A DNA stretch of 64,000 nucleotides from Brevundimonas poindexterae (GTDB lineage Bacteria; Pseudomonadota; Alphaproteobacteria; Caulobacterales; Caulobacteraceae): NCBI RefSeq assembly GCF_020524625.1, contig NZ_JAIVLL010000001.1, forward strand, positions 1,116,001 through 1,180,000. Reading direction: 5' to 3'. The translations under genes were made by a program, and so were the position numbers. The notes under the pieces are model-generated. The model was not told the DNA's origin, did no database searches, and saw only the letters and a program-made list of their open reading frames with translations. This document shows, piece after piece, positions 8,316 through 18,770 of the stretch (positions are counted from its first letter, which is position 1; each line of letters opens with the position of its first letter).

Positions 8316-9202
8316 AGCGGCCGGCCCTGTTGAGCGGACCGGACCTGTGGCCGGACGGGGGCACCACCCGCCGGCTGGGTCTGGCGGTGCTGACCGTGCT
8401 CGGCCTGCTGAGCGCGCTGCTGATCCTGGCCCATGTCGGGGCCAGCCGGGCGGCAGGCGACTGGGCCAGCGCGGTGACTCACGAGGCCACGGCCCTGATC
8501 CGTCCGCGCGCCGACGAGACCGGCGCGACCGCGGCGGCGCGGGGTGCCGAAGCCCTCTCGGGCGTGCGGGGCGTGGAGGAAGCCGTGGCCCTTGACCGGT
8601 CCGAGGCCGAGGCCCTGCTGAGGCCCTGGCTGGGCGAAGCCGATCTGGCGACCCTGCCCCTGCCGCAACTGGTACGGCTGCGCCTCGACCCGCGCGAACC
8701 CGCCAGCGCCATCAGCCTGAACCGGGCGCTGGCCGAGGCCGGCGTGGACGGCACCGTCGACGACCACAGTCTGTGGCGGAACAGCTTCACGGCCGCGGCC
8801 CGGACCCTGCGCATCCTGACGGCGCTGGCCGGCGGAATCGCCGTCCTGCTGACGGCCACGGCAGGCGTGCTGATCGCCCGGCAGGCGGTGGAGAGCCGGG
8901 CAGAGACCTTGCGGGCCCTGCGTCTGGCGGGGGCCGATGACGCCGCCCTGACCACCCTTACCCAGTGGCATCTGGGGCGGGATGCCGCGCTGGCGGGCGC
9001 CGCCGCGACCCTGATGGCCCTGCTGGCCGGACTGGCGCTGGCCCTGTTTCCGCCCGGCGGGACGATCGGGCAGGTGTTCCCCCTGCTGATCGAGGATCTG
9101 GCGCTGGTCCTGCCCCTGCCCGTGGCCATGGCGACACTGGCCGTCGTGGCGGGGCGACTGTCGGTCCGGCTCTGGCTTGGCAGGGCGCGGGGCGGTCGCT
9201 AG
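8312..9202 (+). CDS. ftsX: FtsX-like cell-division permease
   Basis: The protein has 296 residues. It has a first membrane helix near 25-48, a periplasmic domain of about 110 residues, then three more helices (about 170-195, 225-250 and 265-285). This is the four-helix FtsX topology. It overlaps the ftsE stop by four bases. FtsX passes conformational signals from FtsE to periplasmic hydrolase activators. The sequence is divergent, so the call depends on topology plus the ftsE overlap. Confidence 0.85.
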   Translation: MKRPALLSGPDLWPDGGTTRRLGLAVLTVLGLLSALLILAHVGASRAAGDWASAVTHEATALIRPRADETGATAAARGAEALSGVRGVEEAVALDRSEAEALLRPWLGEADLATLPLPQLVRLRLDPREPASAISLNRALAEAGVDGTVDDHSLWRNSFTAAARTLRILTALAGGIAVLLTATAGVLIARQAVESRAETLRALRLAGADDAALTTLTQWHLGRDAALAGAAATLMALLAGLALALFPPGGTIGQVFPLLIEDLALVLPLPVAMATLAVVAGRLSVRLWLGRARGGR

Positions 9203-9211
9203 TTAAGCATT

Positions 9212-9853
9212 ATGCGGTATCTGGCCCTCCTCGCCATTCTCGCGCTTGTGTGGCTGGTCGGCCTGTTTGCCTTTGCCGACCGGGTGCGGAGCTATACCCC
9301 GACCCGGGACCCGGCGCCCGCCGACGCCATCGTCGCCCTGACCGGGCCGTCGTCGGAGCGGGTCGATGCCGCTATCCGCTTGCTGGAGAACGGCAAGGGC
9401 GACCGGCTGCTGATCTCGGGCGTCAACCGGCAGGTGCAGAAGTCCGAGCTGAAGGCGGTGACGCCCGGCTCGACCCGGCTGTTCGCCTGCTGCGTCGATC
9501 TGGGGTTCGAGGCCGAGAACACCATGGGCAACGGCCAGGAGATCGGCCGCTGGGCGCGGTCGCACGGCTATGACAGCCTGATCGTGGTCACCTCGGACTA
9601 TCACATGCCGCGCAGCCTGATGGAGATCCGCAGCGCCCTGCCGGGAGTCGAGCTGACCCCCTATGCCGTCAAGACGCCGGAGCTGGACGACCGGGGCTGG
9701 TGGCGGGCGGCGGTGACGGCCCGGCGCATGACGCTGGAATACATGAAGTATCTGACGGTCATGGTACGCGAGGGCGTGCGCCGCATCAGCGGTGACCGCT
9801 CGGCCGATGCCGTGCAGGGCGTGGCCGAGGAAGCCGCGAAGAAGGCCCGCTAG
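9212..9853 (+). CDS. YdcF/SanA-type DUF218 membrane protein
   Basis: The protein has 213 residues. One N-terminal membrane helix (1-22) is followed by a DUF218 domain with ADAIVALTG near 33-42, the RVDAAIRLLENGKGDRLLISG region, and the conserved TSDYHMPRS motif near 129-137. Family members act on the cell envelope (SanA, YdcF, ElyC) but the reaction is not firmly known. It lies nine bases after ftsX and abuts plsC, so the ftsE-ftsX-ydcF-plsC run is likely one envelope operon. Confidence 0.88.
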   Translation: MRYLALLAILALVWLVGLFAFADRVRSYTPTRDPAPADAIVALTGPSSERVDAAIRLLENGKGDRLLISGVNRQVQKSELKAVTPGSTRLFACCVDLGFEAENTMGNGQEIGRWARSHGYDSLIVVTSDYHMPRSLMEIRSALPGVELTPYAVKTPELDDRGWWRAAVTARRMTLEYMKYLTVMVREGVRRISGDRSADAVQGVAEEAAKKAR

Positions 9854-10558
9854 GTGACCACCGTCCGCTCCCTGCTGTTCGTCGCCTGGCTGTACCTGTC
9901 GATGGCGATCTTCGCCCTCCTGCTGTCGCCGGTGCTGCTGTTCGGCTCGGTGGCGTCGATGGGGGTGATCAAGGGCTGGGCGCGGTTCGTGCTGTTCGGC
10001 CTGCGCGTCCTGTGCGGAGTCAGGGTCGAGGTGCGGGGCCTGGAGCACCGGCCCGAGGGTCCCGCCCTGATCGCGGGCAAGCATCAGGGCATGCTGGACG
10101 TGATCGCCCCCTTCACCTTCCTGTCCAACCCCTGCTTCGTCATGAAGAAGGAACTGATGGTCCTGCCCTTCTTCGGCTGGTTCGCGGCCCGGACGAACAT
10201 GATCGCGGTGGACCGCTCGGCCCATGCCGCGGCGCTGAAGGGCATGGTCCGGCAGGCCCGCGAGCGCCGCGACGAAGGCCGGCAGGTGCTGATCTTCCCC
10301 GAAGGCACCCGCACCGCGCCCGGCGCCGCGCCGGACTACAAGCCCGGGATCGCCGCCCTGTACCGCGACCTGGACACCGCTTGCGTGCCCATGGCGACCA
10401 ATGCGGGCCAGCACTGGCCGGCGCATGGCTTTCGCCGGACGCCCGGCACCGTGGTCTATGAATTCCTGCCCCCCATTCCGCCCGGGCTGAAGCGGGCCGA
10501 GTTCATGGCGCGGCTCGAGACCGAGCTGGAAGCCGCCTCCACCGCCCTGCTCGACTGA
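9854..10558 (+). CDS. plsC: 1-acyl-sn-glycerol-3-phosphate acyltransferase
   Basis: The protein has 234 residues and starts with GTG immediately after the preceding stop. The PlsC acyltransferase motif I is HQGMLD (about 77-82), the substrate site FPEGTR lies near 147-152, and N-terminal hydrophobic helices anchor it in the inner membrane. It makes phosphatidic acid from lysophosphatidic acid. Belonging to the ftsEX run suggests coordination of phospholipid supply with division, but that is inference. Confidence 0.92.
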   Translation: MTTVRSLLFVAWLYLSMAIFALLLSPVLLFGSVASMGVIKGWARFVLFGLRVLCGVRVEVRGLEHRPEGPALIAGKHQGMLDVIAPFTFLSNPCFVMKKELMVLPFFGWFAARTNMIAVDRSAHAAALKGMVRQARERRDEGRQVLIFPEGTRTAPGAAPDYKPGIAALYRDLDTACVPMATNAGQHWPAHGFRRTPGTVVYEFLPPIPPGLKRAEFMARLETELEAASTALLD

Positions 10559-10615
10559 ACCCTCGGGGCTGCGGGTTGTTGTCCCCCCGGGCGATGCCGC
10601 CTGCGGGAGAGCGCG

Positions 10616-11101
10616 ATGAACTGGATGGAGATGCTGTTTCAGGGCTGGAGCGGACTGGCCCGAACGGCCGTGGTGGCGGTGCTGGCCTATGTCGGGCTGG
10701 TGCTGTTCCTCCGGATTTCGGGCAAGCGGACCCTGTCCAAGCTGAACGCCTTTGACCTGGTGGTCACGGTGGCGCTGGGGTCGATCCTGGCCACGACCCT
10801 GCTGAACAAGGACGTGGCCCTCGCCGAGGGGCTGGTGGCGCTGGCCAGCCTGATCGTCCTGCAGTTCATCGTGACCTGGTCGTCGGTGCGCTTCCGTTGG
10901 CTGCGCGAGGGGGTGCGGTCCGAGCCCACGGTGCTGGTCCGCGACGGACAGCCGCTGGAGGCCGTGCTGCGGCGCGAGCGCGTCACCGAAGACGAAGCCA
11001 CCAGCGCCGTTCGCGACGCCGGGGGCCGGACCCTGGCCGAGGCCGAGGTGGTCATCCTGGAAAGCGACGGCTCGCTGACCGCTATTCTGGCGCGGGGCTA
11101 G
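10616..11101 (+). CDS. DUF421/YetF-family membrane protein
   Basis: The protein has 161 residues. Two to three N-terminal membrane helices carry the family motif RISGKRTLSKLNAFDLVVTV (about 35-54), and the soluble C-terminal domain has the typical PTVLVRDGQPL and RRERVTEDEATSAVR stretches. YetF-like proteins are widespread in bacteria and of unknown function. The start is preceded by CGGGAGAG. The stop overlaps the stop of the convergent DUF1622 gene by four bases. Confidence 0.88.
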   Translation: MNWMEMLFQGWSGLARTAVVAVLAYVGLVLFLRISGKRTLSKLNAFDLVVTVALGSILATTLLNKDVALAEGLVALASLIVLQFIVTWSSVRFRWLREGVRSEPTVLVRDGQPLEAVLRRERVTEDEATSAVRDAGGRTLAEAEVVILESDGSLTAILARG

Positions 11102-11472
11102 CGCGAGGCGTCGCCCCCCTCGCTCTCGGCCCGCCGCCACGGCCAGCGGCCCCCGATCTCCATCTCCAGCGAGACGCTGACGAAGGTGCGGATGCCGACG
11201 ATCAGAGCCAGCAGACCCACGCTCTCGAACGACAGGGGGGCGGTGATGGTGGCGATGATGTCGGCGCCGACCAGCAACTCCAGCCCCAGCAGGATGCCGC
11301 GGCCCAGATTGGCCCGCAGCCGGTCATAGGCGTCGCGCCCTTCGTGCCGGCGCCAGAGGTCCCGGGCGAACAGAACGAGGGCGACCAGCACCCCGAGCAG
11401 GATGGCGAGCACGCCGGCCATCTCGAGCAGGCGCGCCGCCGCGCCGATCCAGGGCAGTTGGGGCAGGTCCAT
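11098..11472 (-). CDS. DUF1622 membrane protein
   Basis: The protein has 124 residues. Three hydrophobic helices are visible (about 14-36, 58-75 and 80-98), with the conserved YDRLRANLGRGILLGLELLV segment and IVGIRTFVSVSLEMEIGG of the DUF1622 family. It is an inner-membrane protein with no known role. It is convergent with the YetF-like gene. Confidence 0.85.
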   Translation of the reverse strand: MDLPQLPWIGAAARLLEMAGVLAILLGVLVALVLFARDLWRRHEGRDAYDRLRANLGRGILLGLELLVGADIIATITAPLSFESVGLLALIVGIRTFVSVSLEMEIGGRWPWRRAESEGGDASR

Positions 11473-11503
11473 GCAAAGCCAAATGGCCGGAGCGCCCGTC
11501 GGT

Positions 11504-12118
11504 TCAGTCGCGCGCCTCCCTCGGCTTGAGTTCGGCGATCAGGGTGCCGCCGGGCGGGGGGACCAGCAGGTCGGCGGCCGGGCGGCGGTCGAACAGCCAG
11601 TCGGCCAGCGCCCCGGCCGGCAGGGGCAGCACGCCGCGCGTGTGATAGGGGGCGACGTCCGGCCCCGGCTCGGCCGTGAGCAGGGCGAAGGCATCGGGCT
11701 GACCCTCCGCGCCCGCCCGCCAGACCGCCGCCAGCATCAGGGGCTGGCCGTCGGCCGCCGACAGCCGCCAGCGCGTCTTGGGATAGCGGTCACCGGTGAA
11801 TTCGTAGAAGCCCGAGGCCGGCACCAGACACCGGCCGCCGCGCGGCCCGTTGCCGAGGGTCCGGCCTTCGGAGCGATAGTTGATGACCGGCCCGCCCTTG
11901 CGCCCCGCAGGTGGTGGAAAGCCGAAGCGCAGCTCGGCCAGCCCGGTCGTCGCGCCCCCCTCGCCGGCCCGGATGACCGGGGCGAGGTTGGTGGGGCGGA
12001 CCTCGTCGCGCGGCTCGAGGTTGGGCAGGCCGCCCGGCAGGTCCAGCGGGGCCTCGGCGCCCCTCAGAAGGGTGACCAGTTCGGTGATGCTAAACCGGGC
12101 TTCGTAGGAGGCGCACAT
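11504..12118 (-). CDS. SOS response-associated peptidase (SRAP, YedK/HMCES-like)
   Basis: The protein has 204 residues. Cys2 (MCASYEARFS) is the residue that crosslinks to abasic sites in single-stranded DNA after removal of Met1. The family elements PTNLAPVI, INYRSE, the catalytic Glu in SGFYEF, and a His in YHTRGVLPL are all present. It protects abasic sites during replication. The stop is followed closely by the DUF1622 gene, and the yaiI-like gene lies immediately upstream on the same strand. Confidence 0.92.
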   Translation of the reverse strand: MCASYEARFSITELVTLLRGAEAPLDLPGGLPNLEPRDEVRPTNLAPVIRAGEGGATTGLAELRFGFPPPAGRKGGPVINYRSEGRTLGNGPRGGRCLVPASGFYEFTGDRYPKTRWRLSAADGQPLMLAAVWRAGAEGQPDAFALLTAEPGPDVAPYHTRGVLPLPAGALADWLFDRRPAADLLVPPPGGTLIAELKPREARD

Positions 12119-12121
12119 GGC

Positions 12122-12577
12122 CTAGCCCCCCGCCCGCTTCGCCACGACCACCGCCCGGTCCAGCGCCTGCAGGAAGTTGGAGCGGTCGCGCGCCGAGAAC
12201 GGCGGCGGGCCCGAGGTCTCGACCCCCATGCCGCGCAGGTGCTCGCCGATCGAGCGTCCGGCCAGGGCCGAGCCGATCGAGTCGGGGGTGAAGGCCGTGC
12301 CGTTGGGCCGGAGCGCCTGGGCCCCGGCCTTGAGACAGCGGTCGGCCAGCGGAATGTCGGACGTCACCACAATGTCGCCCGGCCCCGCCCGCCCGGCGAT
12401 CCAGTCATCGGCGACATCGGGCCCGGCATCGACCACCACCTGTTCGATAAAGGGCGCGCGGCGCAGGTTGATCCAGCCGTTCGAAACGACAAAGGCCTTG
12501 AACCCCACCCGCTCGGCCACGCGGAAACACTCCTCCTTAACGGGGCAGGCGTCGGCGTCGATGAAGAGGCTGTGCAT
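12122..12577 (-). CDS. YaiI/YqxD family protein (DUF188)
   Basis: The protein has 151 residues, the usual family length. The N-terminal IDADACPVKEE motif carries the acidic cluster seen in PIN-like nucleases, and VVTSDIPLADRCLKAGA follows near 90. The biochemical role is not established. It lies directly upstream of the SRAP gene with a three-base gap. The 9-bp repeats begin about ten bases before its start. Confidence 0.9.
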   Translation of the reverse strand: MHSLFIDADACPVKEECFRVAERVGFKAFVVSNGWINLRRAPFIEQVVVDAGPDVADDWIAGRAGPGDIVVTSDIPLADRCLKAGAQALRPNGTAFTPDSIGSALAGRSIGEHLRGMGVETSGPPPFSARDRSNFLQALDRAVVVAKRAGG

Positions 12578-12586
12578 GGGGAAAAG

Positions 12587-12681
12587 ACCGTCTGAATAGT
12601 CTGAATCGTCTGAAACGGGGTCGGCAGGGGCGGGGATTCAGACGGTGAAAAAACCGTCTGAATAGTCTGAATGGTCTCGAT
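12587..12681. repeat. two clusters of a 9-bp tandem repeat with an internal perfect palindrome
   Basis: Two clusters of three 9-base units each ([C/A/G]GTCTGAAT, last unit degenerate) lie at 12589-12615 and 12655-12681. Between and overlapping them is a perfect 11-bp inverted repeat, ATTCAGACGGT (12636-12646) and its complement (12653-12663), separated by GAAAAA. The array begins 10 bases upstream of the yaiI-like start codon and about 130 bases before the divergent membrane-protein gene. It could be a multi-site operator or a replication slippage product. Confidence 0.8.
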
Positions 12682-12807
12682 GGGTCCGGGTGGGTGGAAC
12701 GAGGTCCGGCAGCCTAACACGGCCGGGAGGTGTGCTGATAAGATTGACATAACGTCGGTGGCCGGGATCGGATAGTCTCGAACTGACGCCGGAGCACGGA
12801 GCGCGGA

Positions 12808-13368
12808 ATGAGCGACCAACAGGAAACCGGAGAGCCCGTCGCCAAGGCCGACAGGCCAAAGGATCCGAAGCCGGCGCAGGAGGCCGGAGGCAAGGACTCC
12901 GGGGGGCAGGACGCCAAAGCGGATGCGGAACTGGCGCTCAAGCGTTTCGACATACTGTCCCGGTATCTGGCCTATGAAGGCACGGTGTACTGGGCCCGGT
13001 CGACGTTCTTTCTCGGGGTGAACGCAGGTCTGTTCGGACTGCTGGCCACGCTGCTCAAGGACAGTCTTGGCACGTTCCATGTGGTTGCTACGGCGGTGAG
13101 CCTGCTGGGAATGCTGCTGTCCGTGCTGTGGTTACTTGCCCTTTTGGCGGGCGAACACTGGACCTCCCGGTGGGAGGCGCTTTGCGTAGAATATGAGCCC
13201 GGAGCGTTCGGCGAGACGGAGGTCTTCCGGAATGGCAGATCGACGATCGGCAAACTGGCCAAGGGCACAGCGATGGCGACGGTCGGGATTTTCATCACCG
13301 CATGGGTGATCTCGCTGGGCTATCAGACGCTCCTCCATGTCTGCGGACCGACGATACAGGGCGGATGA
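12808..13368 (+). CDS. membrane protein of unknown function, RipA-like topology
   Basis: The protein has 186 residues. A charged, disordered N-terminus of about 40 residues is followed by LKRFDILSRYLAYEGTVYW and two membrane helices (about 67-85 and 92-115). A soluble loop with EHWTSRWEALCVEYEPG follows, and then a third helix near 155-175. The layout resembles the RipA-type octameric membrane proteins, but I am not certain. It is divergent from the yaiI-like gene, with the 9-bp repeat clusters between them. Confidence 0.7.
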   Translation: MSDQQETGEPVAKADRPKDPKPAQEAGGKDSGGQDAKADAELALKRFDILSRYLAYEGTVYWARSTFFLGVNAGLFGLLATLLKDSLGTFHVVATAVSLLGMLLSVLWLLALLAGEHWTSRWEALCVEYEPGAFGETEVFRNGRSTIGKLAKGTAMATVGIFITAWVISLGYQTLLHVCGPTIQGG

Positions 13369-13384
13369 CTGCGGTATTGCACGG

Positions 13385-13741
13385 ATGACTGCCGGACGGC
13401 TGACACCGCGCGGCCGGGCGTTGCGCCAGCGCGGCGGCATGGCGGAGGCGCGGATCTGGGCACGGCTGCGGGGCGGGGCCATTGATGGATGGAAGGTCCG
13501 GCGCCAGCATCCGGTCGGGCCATATGTGGTCGACTTTGCCTGCATCCCCCTGCGGCTGATCATCGAGATCGACGGCGGGGTGCACGGGCGTGATGACGTC
13601 GTGCTGAACGACCACATCCGCCAGCAGGCCATCGAGGCGCTGGGCTGGACCGTCGCGCGGTTCACCAACGATCAGGCGCTGGCCGCACCGGAGCGTATCG
13701 ACGCGGCGATCCGGGAACAGGCAAAGGCGCTGGGGCTGTAA
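13385..13741 (+). CDS. DUF559 endonuclease-domain protein
   Basis: The protein has 118 residues. The restriction-endonuclease-like (Vsr-type) fold signature is clear: WKVRRQHPVGPYVVDFAC and LIIEIDGGVHG, with the D...E-x-D catalytic residues, then WTVARFTNDQAL. DUF559 proteins are small putative DNases. No good ribosome-binding site precedes either possible start (13337 or 13385); 13385 is chosen because it leaves the upstream gene intact. The gene is followed at once by a composite palindromic repeat, an association worth noting. Confidence 0.8.
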   Translation: MTAGRLTPRGRALRQRGGMAEARIWARLRGGAIDGWKVRRQHPVGPYVVDFACIPLRLIIEIDGGVHGRDDVVLNDHIRQQAIEALGWTVARFTNDQALAAPERIDAAIREQAKALGL

Positions 13742-13750
13742 ACTCCTGAT

Positions 13751-13935
13751 CCTTCTCCCGTTGGGAGAAGGTGGCCGCGAAGCGGTCGGATGAGGGTCGG
13801 CGGTGGCCTTCGGCGTGAGCCGTCGTAGCGCCGGTGCCACGGCTCACGCCGACTTCCACCCTCGCCCCTCACCCTTTCGCGCAAGACCGCCCGCTTCGCG
13901 CGCGGGCGCTCAAGCCCTCTCCCATCGGGAGAGGG
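13751..13935. repeat. composite palindromic (REP/MITE-like) intergenic repeat
   Basis: Three perfect hairpins in order fill the gap between the DUF559 and GrpB genes. CCTTCTCCC-gtt-GGGAGAAGG lies at 13751-13771, a 13-bp stem with a 15-base loop at 13811-13851, and CCCTCTCCC-atc-GGGAGAGGG at 13915-13935. The two outer hairpins are variants of each other and face inward, like terminal inverted repeats. CCCTCTCCC-type palindromes are common dispersed elements in alphaproteobacterial genomes. No transposase is encoded. Confidence 0.75.
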
Positions 13936-13980
13936 TCACGCTTTGCTTGACCGCCCCCTGCCCTGTCGGGAACATGGCCT

Positions 13981-14523
13981 ATGCCCAGACCCGTTGTGCT
14001 TGTTCCCCATGATCCCGCGTGGGCCGCGCAGGCGGAGGCGCTGATCGCGGAGATCCACGCGGCGGGGGCGGAGGTGTTCCGGGCGGTGCATCACATGGGC
14101 TCGACGGCCATTCCCGGGATTCCGGCCAAGCCGGTGATCGACCTGCTGGCCGAGGTCGAGGCGCTGGAGGCGGTCGAGGGCGCGCAGGCGTCGCTTGTGG
14201 CCCTGGGCTGGCGCTGGTGGGGCGAGAACGGGCTTGTGGGGCGGCGCTATTTCACCCGCGACGATCCGGAGACCGGCACCCGCGCCGCGCACCTGCATGT
14301 CTATGCGTCGGGAGACCCAGCCATCGCCTGGCACCTGGCCTTCCGCGACCGCCTGCGCGCCGAGCCGGCCACGGCCGAGGCCTATGCGAAGGAGAAGGCC
14401 CGCTGCGCCGCCCTCCACCCCGACGACAGCGCCGCCTACACCGCCTGCAAACAGGCCTGGACGGATGCCGTGGCGGCGGAGGCGGTGGGGGGGGGCCGTC
14501 CACTACTCCGCCAGATCAAGTAG
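13981..14523 (+). CDS. GrpB family protein (UPF0157, nucleotidyltransferase-like)
   Basis: The protein has 180 residues. The family signature HHMGSTAIPGIPAKPVIDLL is near 35-54, with HLHVYASGDP and the lysine/glutamate-rich YAKEKARCAALHPDD later. GrpB proteins have a nucleotidyltransferase-like fold; their substrate is unknown. Its 3' end overlaps the 3' end of the convergent gene 14503-15468 by 21 bases. The G-run near the end (14488-14495) is prone to frameshift errors, so the last residues are less certain. Confidence 0.88.
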   Translation: MPRPVVLVPHDPAWAAQAEALIAEIHAAGAEVFRAVHHMGSTAIPGIPAKPVIDLLAEVEALEAVEGAQASLVALGWRWWGENGLVGRRYFTRDDPETGTRAAHLHVYASGDPAIAWHLAFRDRLRAEPATAEAYAKEKARCAALHPDDSAAYTACKQAWTDAVAAEAVGGGRPLLRQIK

Positions 14524-15468
14524 CTCAGTTAATCCGTCCGGCTCACGCGCCTCGACGTCCTCTAGGATGTAGTCTCTCTTGCCGGGCCGACCTGCGCGAA
14601 AGACCTGCAAGCTCCGTATCGTTGCGTAGACAGGTCGCATTACAAAGCGGTCGTGGAACTGCGGATCTGCAATGTACCGGAATTGAACATCCGTGGAGGT
14701 ATCTCCCAACAGCGTTTCATCAGAGAAAACGGGTTTGAACTCGAACTTTCCAGACTCTGGAAGTAAGCCCAAGATCGTTCCCGGCAGACGATCAACTTGT
14801 TCGTCGATCCGCGCCTCATCTAAGCGTTCGAAAAGCGTTCGGACCATATCTTCTGGCAACAGCACGGTTCTGTCATCCGACATAATCTTGGCGGTCGCAT
14901 GGGAGGAAACAAGCGCCTTCGCGAGCTTGTGTGCCGATTGAACCACGCGCGGGCTAAGGCCTTCGAGGACGTCCACGTCGCGGTCAGGTCCAGCAATCGT
15001 CTCGATCATGACCACAGCATCTTCGACTACGGATTTGAGGGCGCTGTCGACAATTTCTTGTTGCTGACCTTCAGGTTCTTCGAGGATGAAACCAACCGAC
15101 CCCCGAGCCATCTCCCTAACATACAGCCGCGACTGATCGAGAAGGGGCGCCCTTCCAAGGCCGCGCACATGGCGGCCCGCGGACTGGGCGTACATAACCC
15201 CCACGAGGTTTTGGAATCCGTCCAGCATCTTTGCGGCGAAGTCAGCTCGAATTTCGGTCGTTCCAACGACCGGATCACCTTCGAAGAGCAGAGCGACACT
15301 AGCCCGAGTACTTCGTTCCTCCTCGACTTCGTTCAGCTTGGCTTCGAGGGTAGCGAGGCGTGATCTCCATACTGCGGCTCCAAGGTCGGACGAACTCTGA
15401 TCGTTCAGTCGACTCAGCACTGATTGCCGCTCCCGAAGCAGGTCCGCTTTGATCAGAGCCTTAGCCAT
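14503..15468 (-). CDS. unknown protein, partner of the nucleotidyltransferase-like gene
   Basis: The protein has 321 residues and I cannot name the family. An N-terminal coiled coil (about 5-55, ending NEVEEERSTR) is followed by a mixed domain with VALLFEGDPVVGTTEIRADF, an aromatic MLDGFQNLVG helix and ARGSVGFILEEPEG. Acidic C-terminal segments come next. No membrane segment or signal peptide is seen. It overlaps the upstream gene by eight bases, so the two are co-translated. Base composition is about 45-55% GC in lines I counted, far below the surroundings, which suggests recent acquisition. The pairing suggests a two-gene system, perhaps defence-related, but nothing in the sequence proves that. 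Confidence 0.8.
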   Translation of the reverse strand: MAKALIKADLLRERQSVLSRLNDQSSSDLGAAVWRSRLATLEAKLNEVEEERSTRASVALLFEGDPVVGTTEIRADFAAKMLDGFQNLVGVMYAQSAGRHVRGLGRAPLLDQSRLYVREMARGSVGFILEEPEGQQQEIVDSALKSVVEDAVVMIETIAGPDRDVDVLEGLSPRVVQSAHKLAKALVSSHATAKIMSDDRTVLLPEDMVRTLFERLDEARIDEQVDRLPGTILGLLPESGKFEFKPVFSDETLLGDTSTDVQFRYIADPQFHDRFVMRPVYATIRSLQVFRAGRPGKRDYILEDVEAREPDGLTELLDLAE

Positions 15469-16045
15469 TGGCTTGCTCCATTTCGTCCAAGCGAGCCATT
15501 GCGGCGGTATCTGCTAGGAGATCAAAGGGGATGGAAATGGCGCCCTTCCACACATCCGTCTGTTTTTGATGTGAAAACAGCAGAGTGAAGTGCGAGAAAA
15601 TGTGGAAAAACTCACTCAAGCTCATACCGGGCGGGTTCACAGCCAGATAGGCATCTACGCTGTAATTTTGCTTGGCTGCGTGGCCCAACATTTCGTTAAC
15701 CAAGAAGGGAATCCCTTCATTCTGGTAGGCGTTGATGTCATTGGAATAGTGCGCCGGCATTGCCAAATAGGATAACACATCTACGTCGCCGGGCGGACGA
15801 TTTCGCAGGGCCTCGCAGTCCTCCACGAAGCTGCCGTCGATCAATTGATAGCCTTCGGCAAATCCTCCAGCCGCAAGCGCTGCCCTATATCCGATCAGGC
15901 CACGCAAAATCCGGCGCCGCTCCGGAGAGAAGCCGAAACGCTCGACCAACTCGACGATTGTGGACTCGTACGGCGAGCGGTCACCGTGACCAGCCGCAGT
16001 AAGGTAGGGCGGGATAATTCCCGCGCTATTGAATGCAGGTATCAA
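15461..16045 (-). CDS. nucleotidyltransferase-fold protein (DUF6932-like)
   Basis: The protein has 194 residues. The start is TTG at 16045, supported by a GGGGAGG ribosome-binding site and by the MIPAFNSAGIIPP beginning, which matches the DUF6932 family (MIPDFN...LPPG). A polymerase-beta-type nucleotidyltransferase motif is visible: IDGSFVED followed after about a dozen residues by GDVDV (DxD), and a possible third acid in YSVDAYLAV. It ends with QTDVWKGAISIP, also typical of the family. It is the first gene of the low-GC pair, downstream of clpB on the same strand with about 135 bases between. Confidence 0.8.
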   Translation of the reverse strand: MIPAFNSAGIIPPYLTAAGHGDRSPYESTIVELVERFGFSPERRRILRGLIGYRAALAAGGFAEGYQLIDGSFVEDCEALRNRPPGDVDVLSYLAMPAHYSNDINAYQNEGIPFLVNEMLGHAAKQNYSVDAYLAVNPPGMSLSEFFHIFSHFTLLFSHQKQTDVWKGAISIPFDLLADTAAMARLDEMEQANG

Positions 16046-16134
16046 GCGTCCCTCCCCGGCCGCTGCCCCGGTGTTAGGCTACAGTGACGCTAAGACCGCC
16101 CGCATACAACCATTTAGTGCACCCCCGCCCTGCC

Positions 16135-16162
16135 TCCCGGACAGCGCCTCCGCAGCCCGGGA
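16135..16162 (-). terminator. possible clpB downstream hairpin
   Basis: TCCCGG (16135-16140) and CCGGGA (16157-16162) form a six-bp stem with a 16-base GC-rich loop, 20 bases after the clpB stop. There is no T-run, so intrinsic termination is doubtful. It may instead be a remnant of a GTCATCCCGG-type dispersed repeat. Confidence 0.3.
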
Positions 16163-16181
16163 TGACAATTGGCTCGCCGTC

Positions 16182-18770
<2,589 letters not shown>

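Noticed and set aside
12587..12681. CRISPR array considered for the regularly spaced repeats
   Set aside because: Units are 9 bases in direct tandem without spacers, and no cas genes are near.
12364..13080. Minus-strand frame encoding QTIQTIQTVFSP-like repeats
   Set aside because: The apparent peptide repeat is only the translation of the 9-bp DNA repeats, and it overlaps the yaiI-like gene in another frame.
13936..13980. GGAAC...CGTT (spacing 18) near 13969-13996 as an EcfG promoter
   Set aside because: The spacing is one base too long and the CGTT lies inside the GrpB coding region.
13742..16181. Prophage or insertion sequence in the accessory segment
   Set aside because: No transposase, integrase or att-like direct repeats were found; only the repeat element and composition shift are visible.
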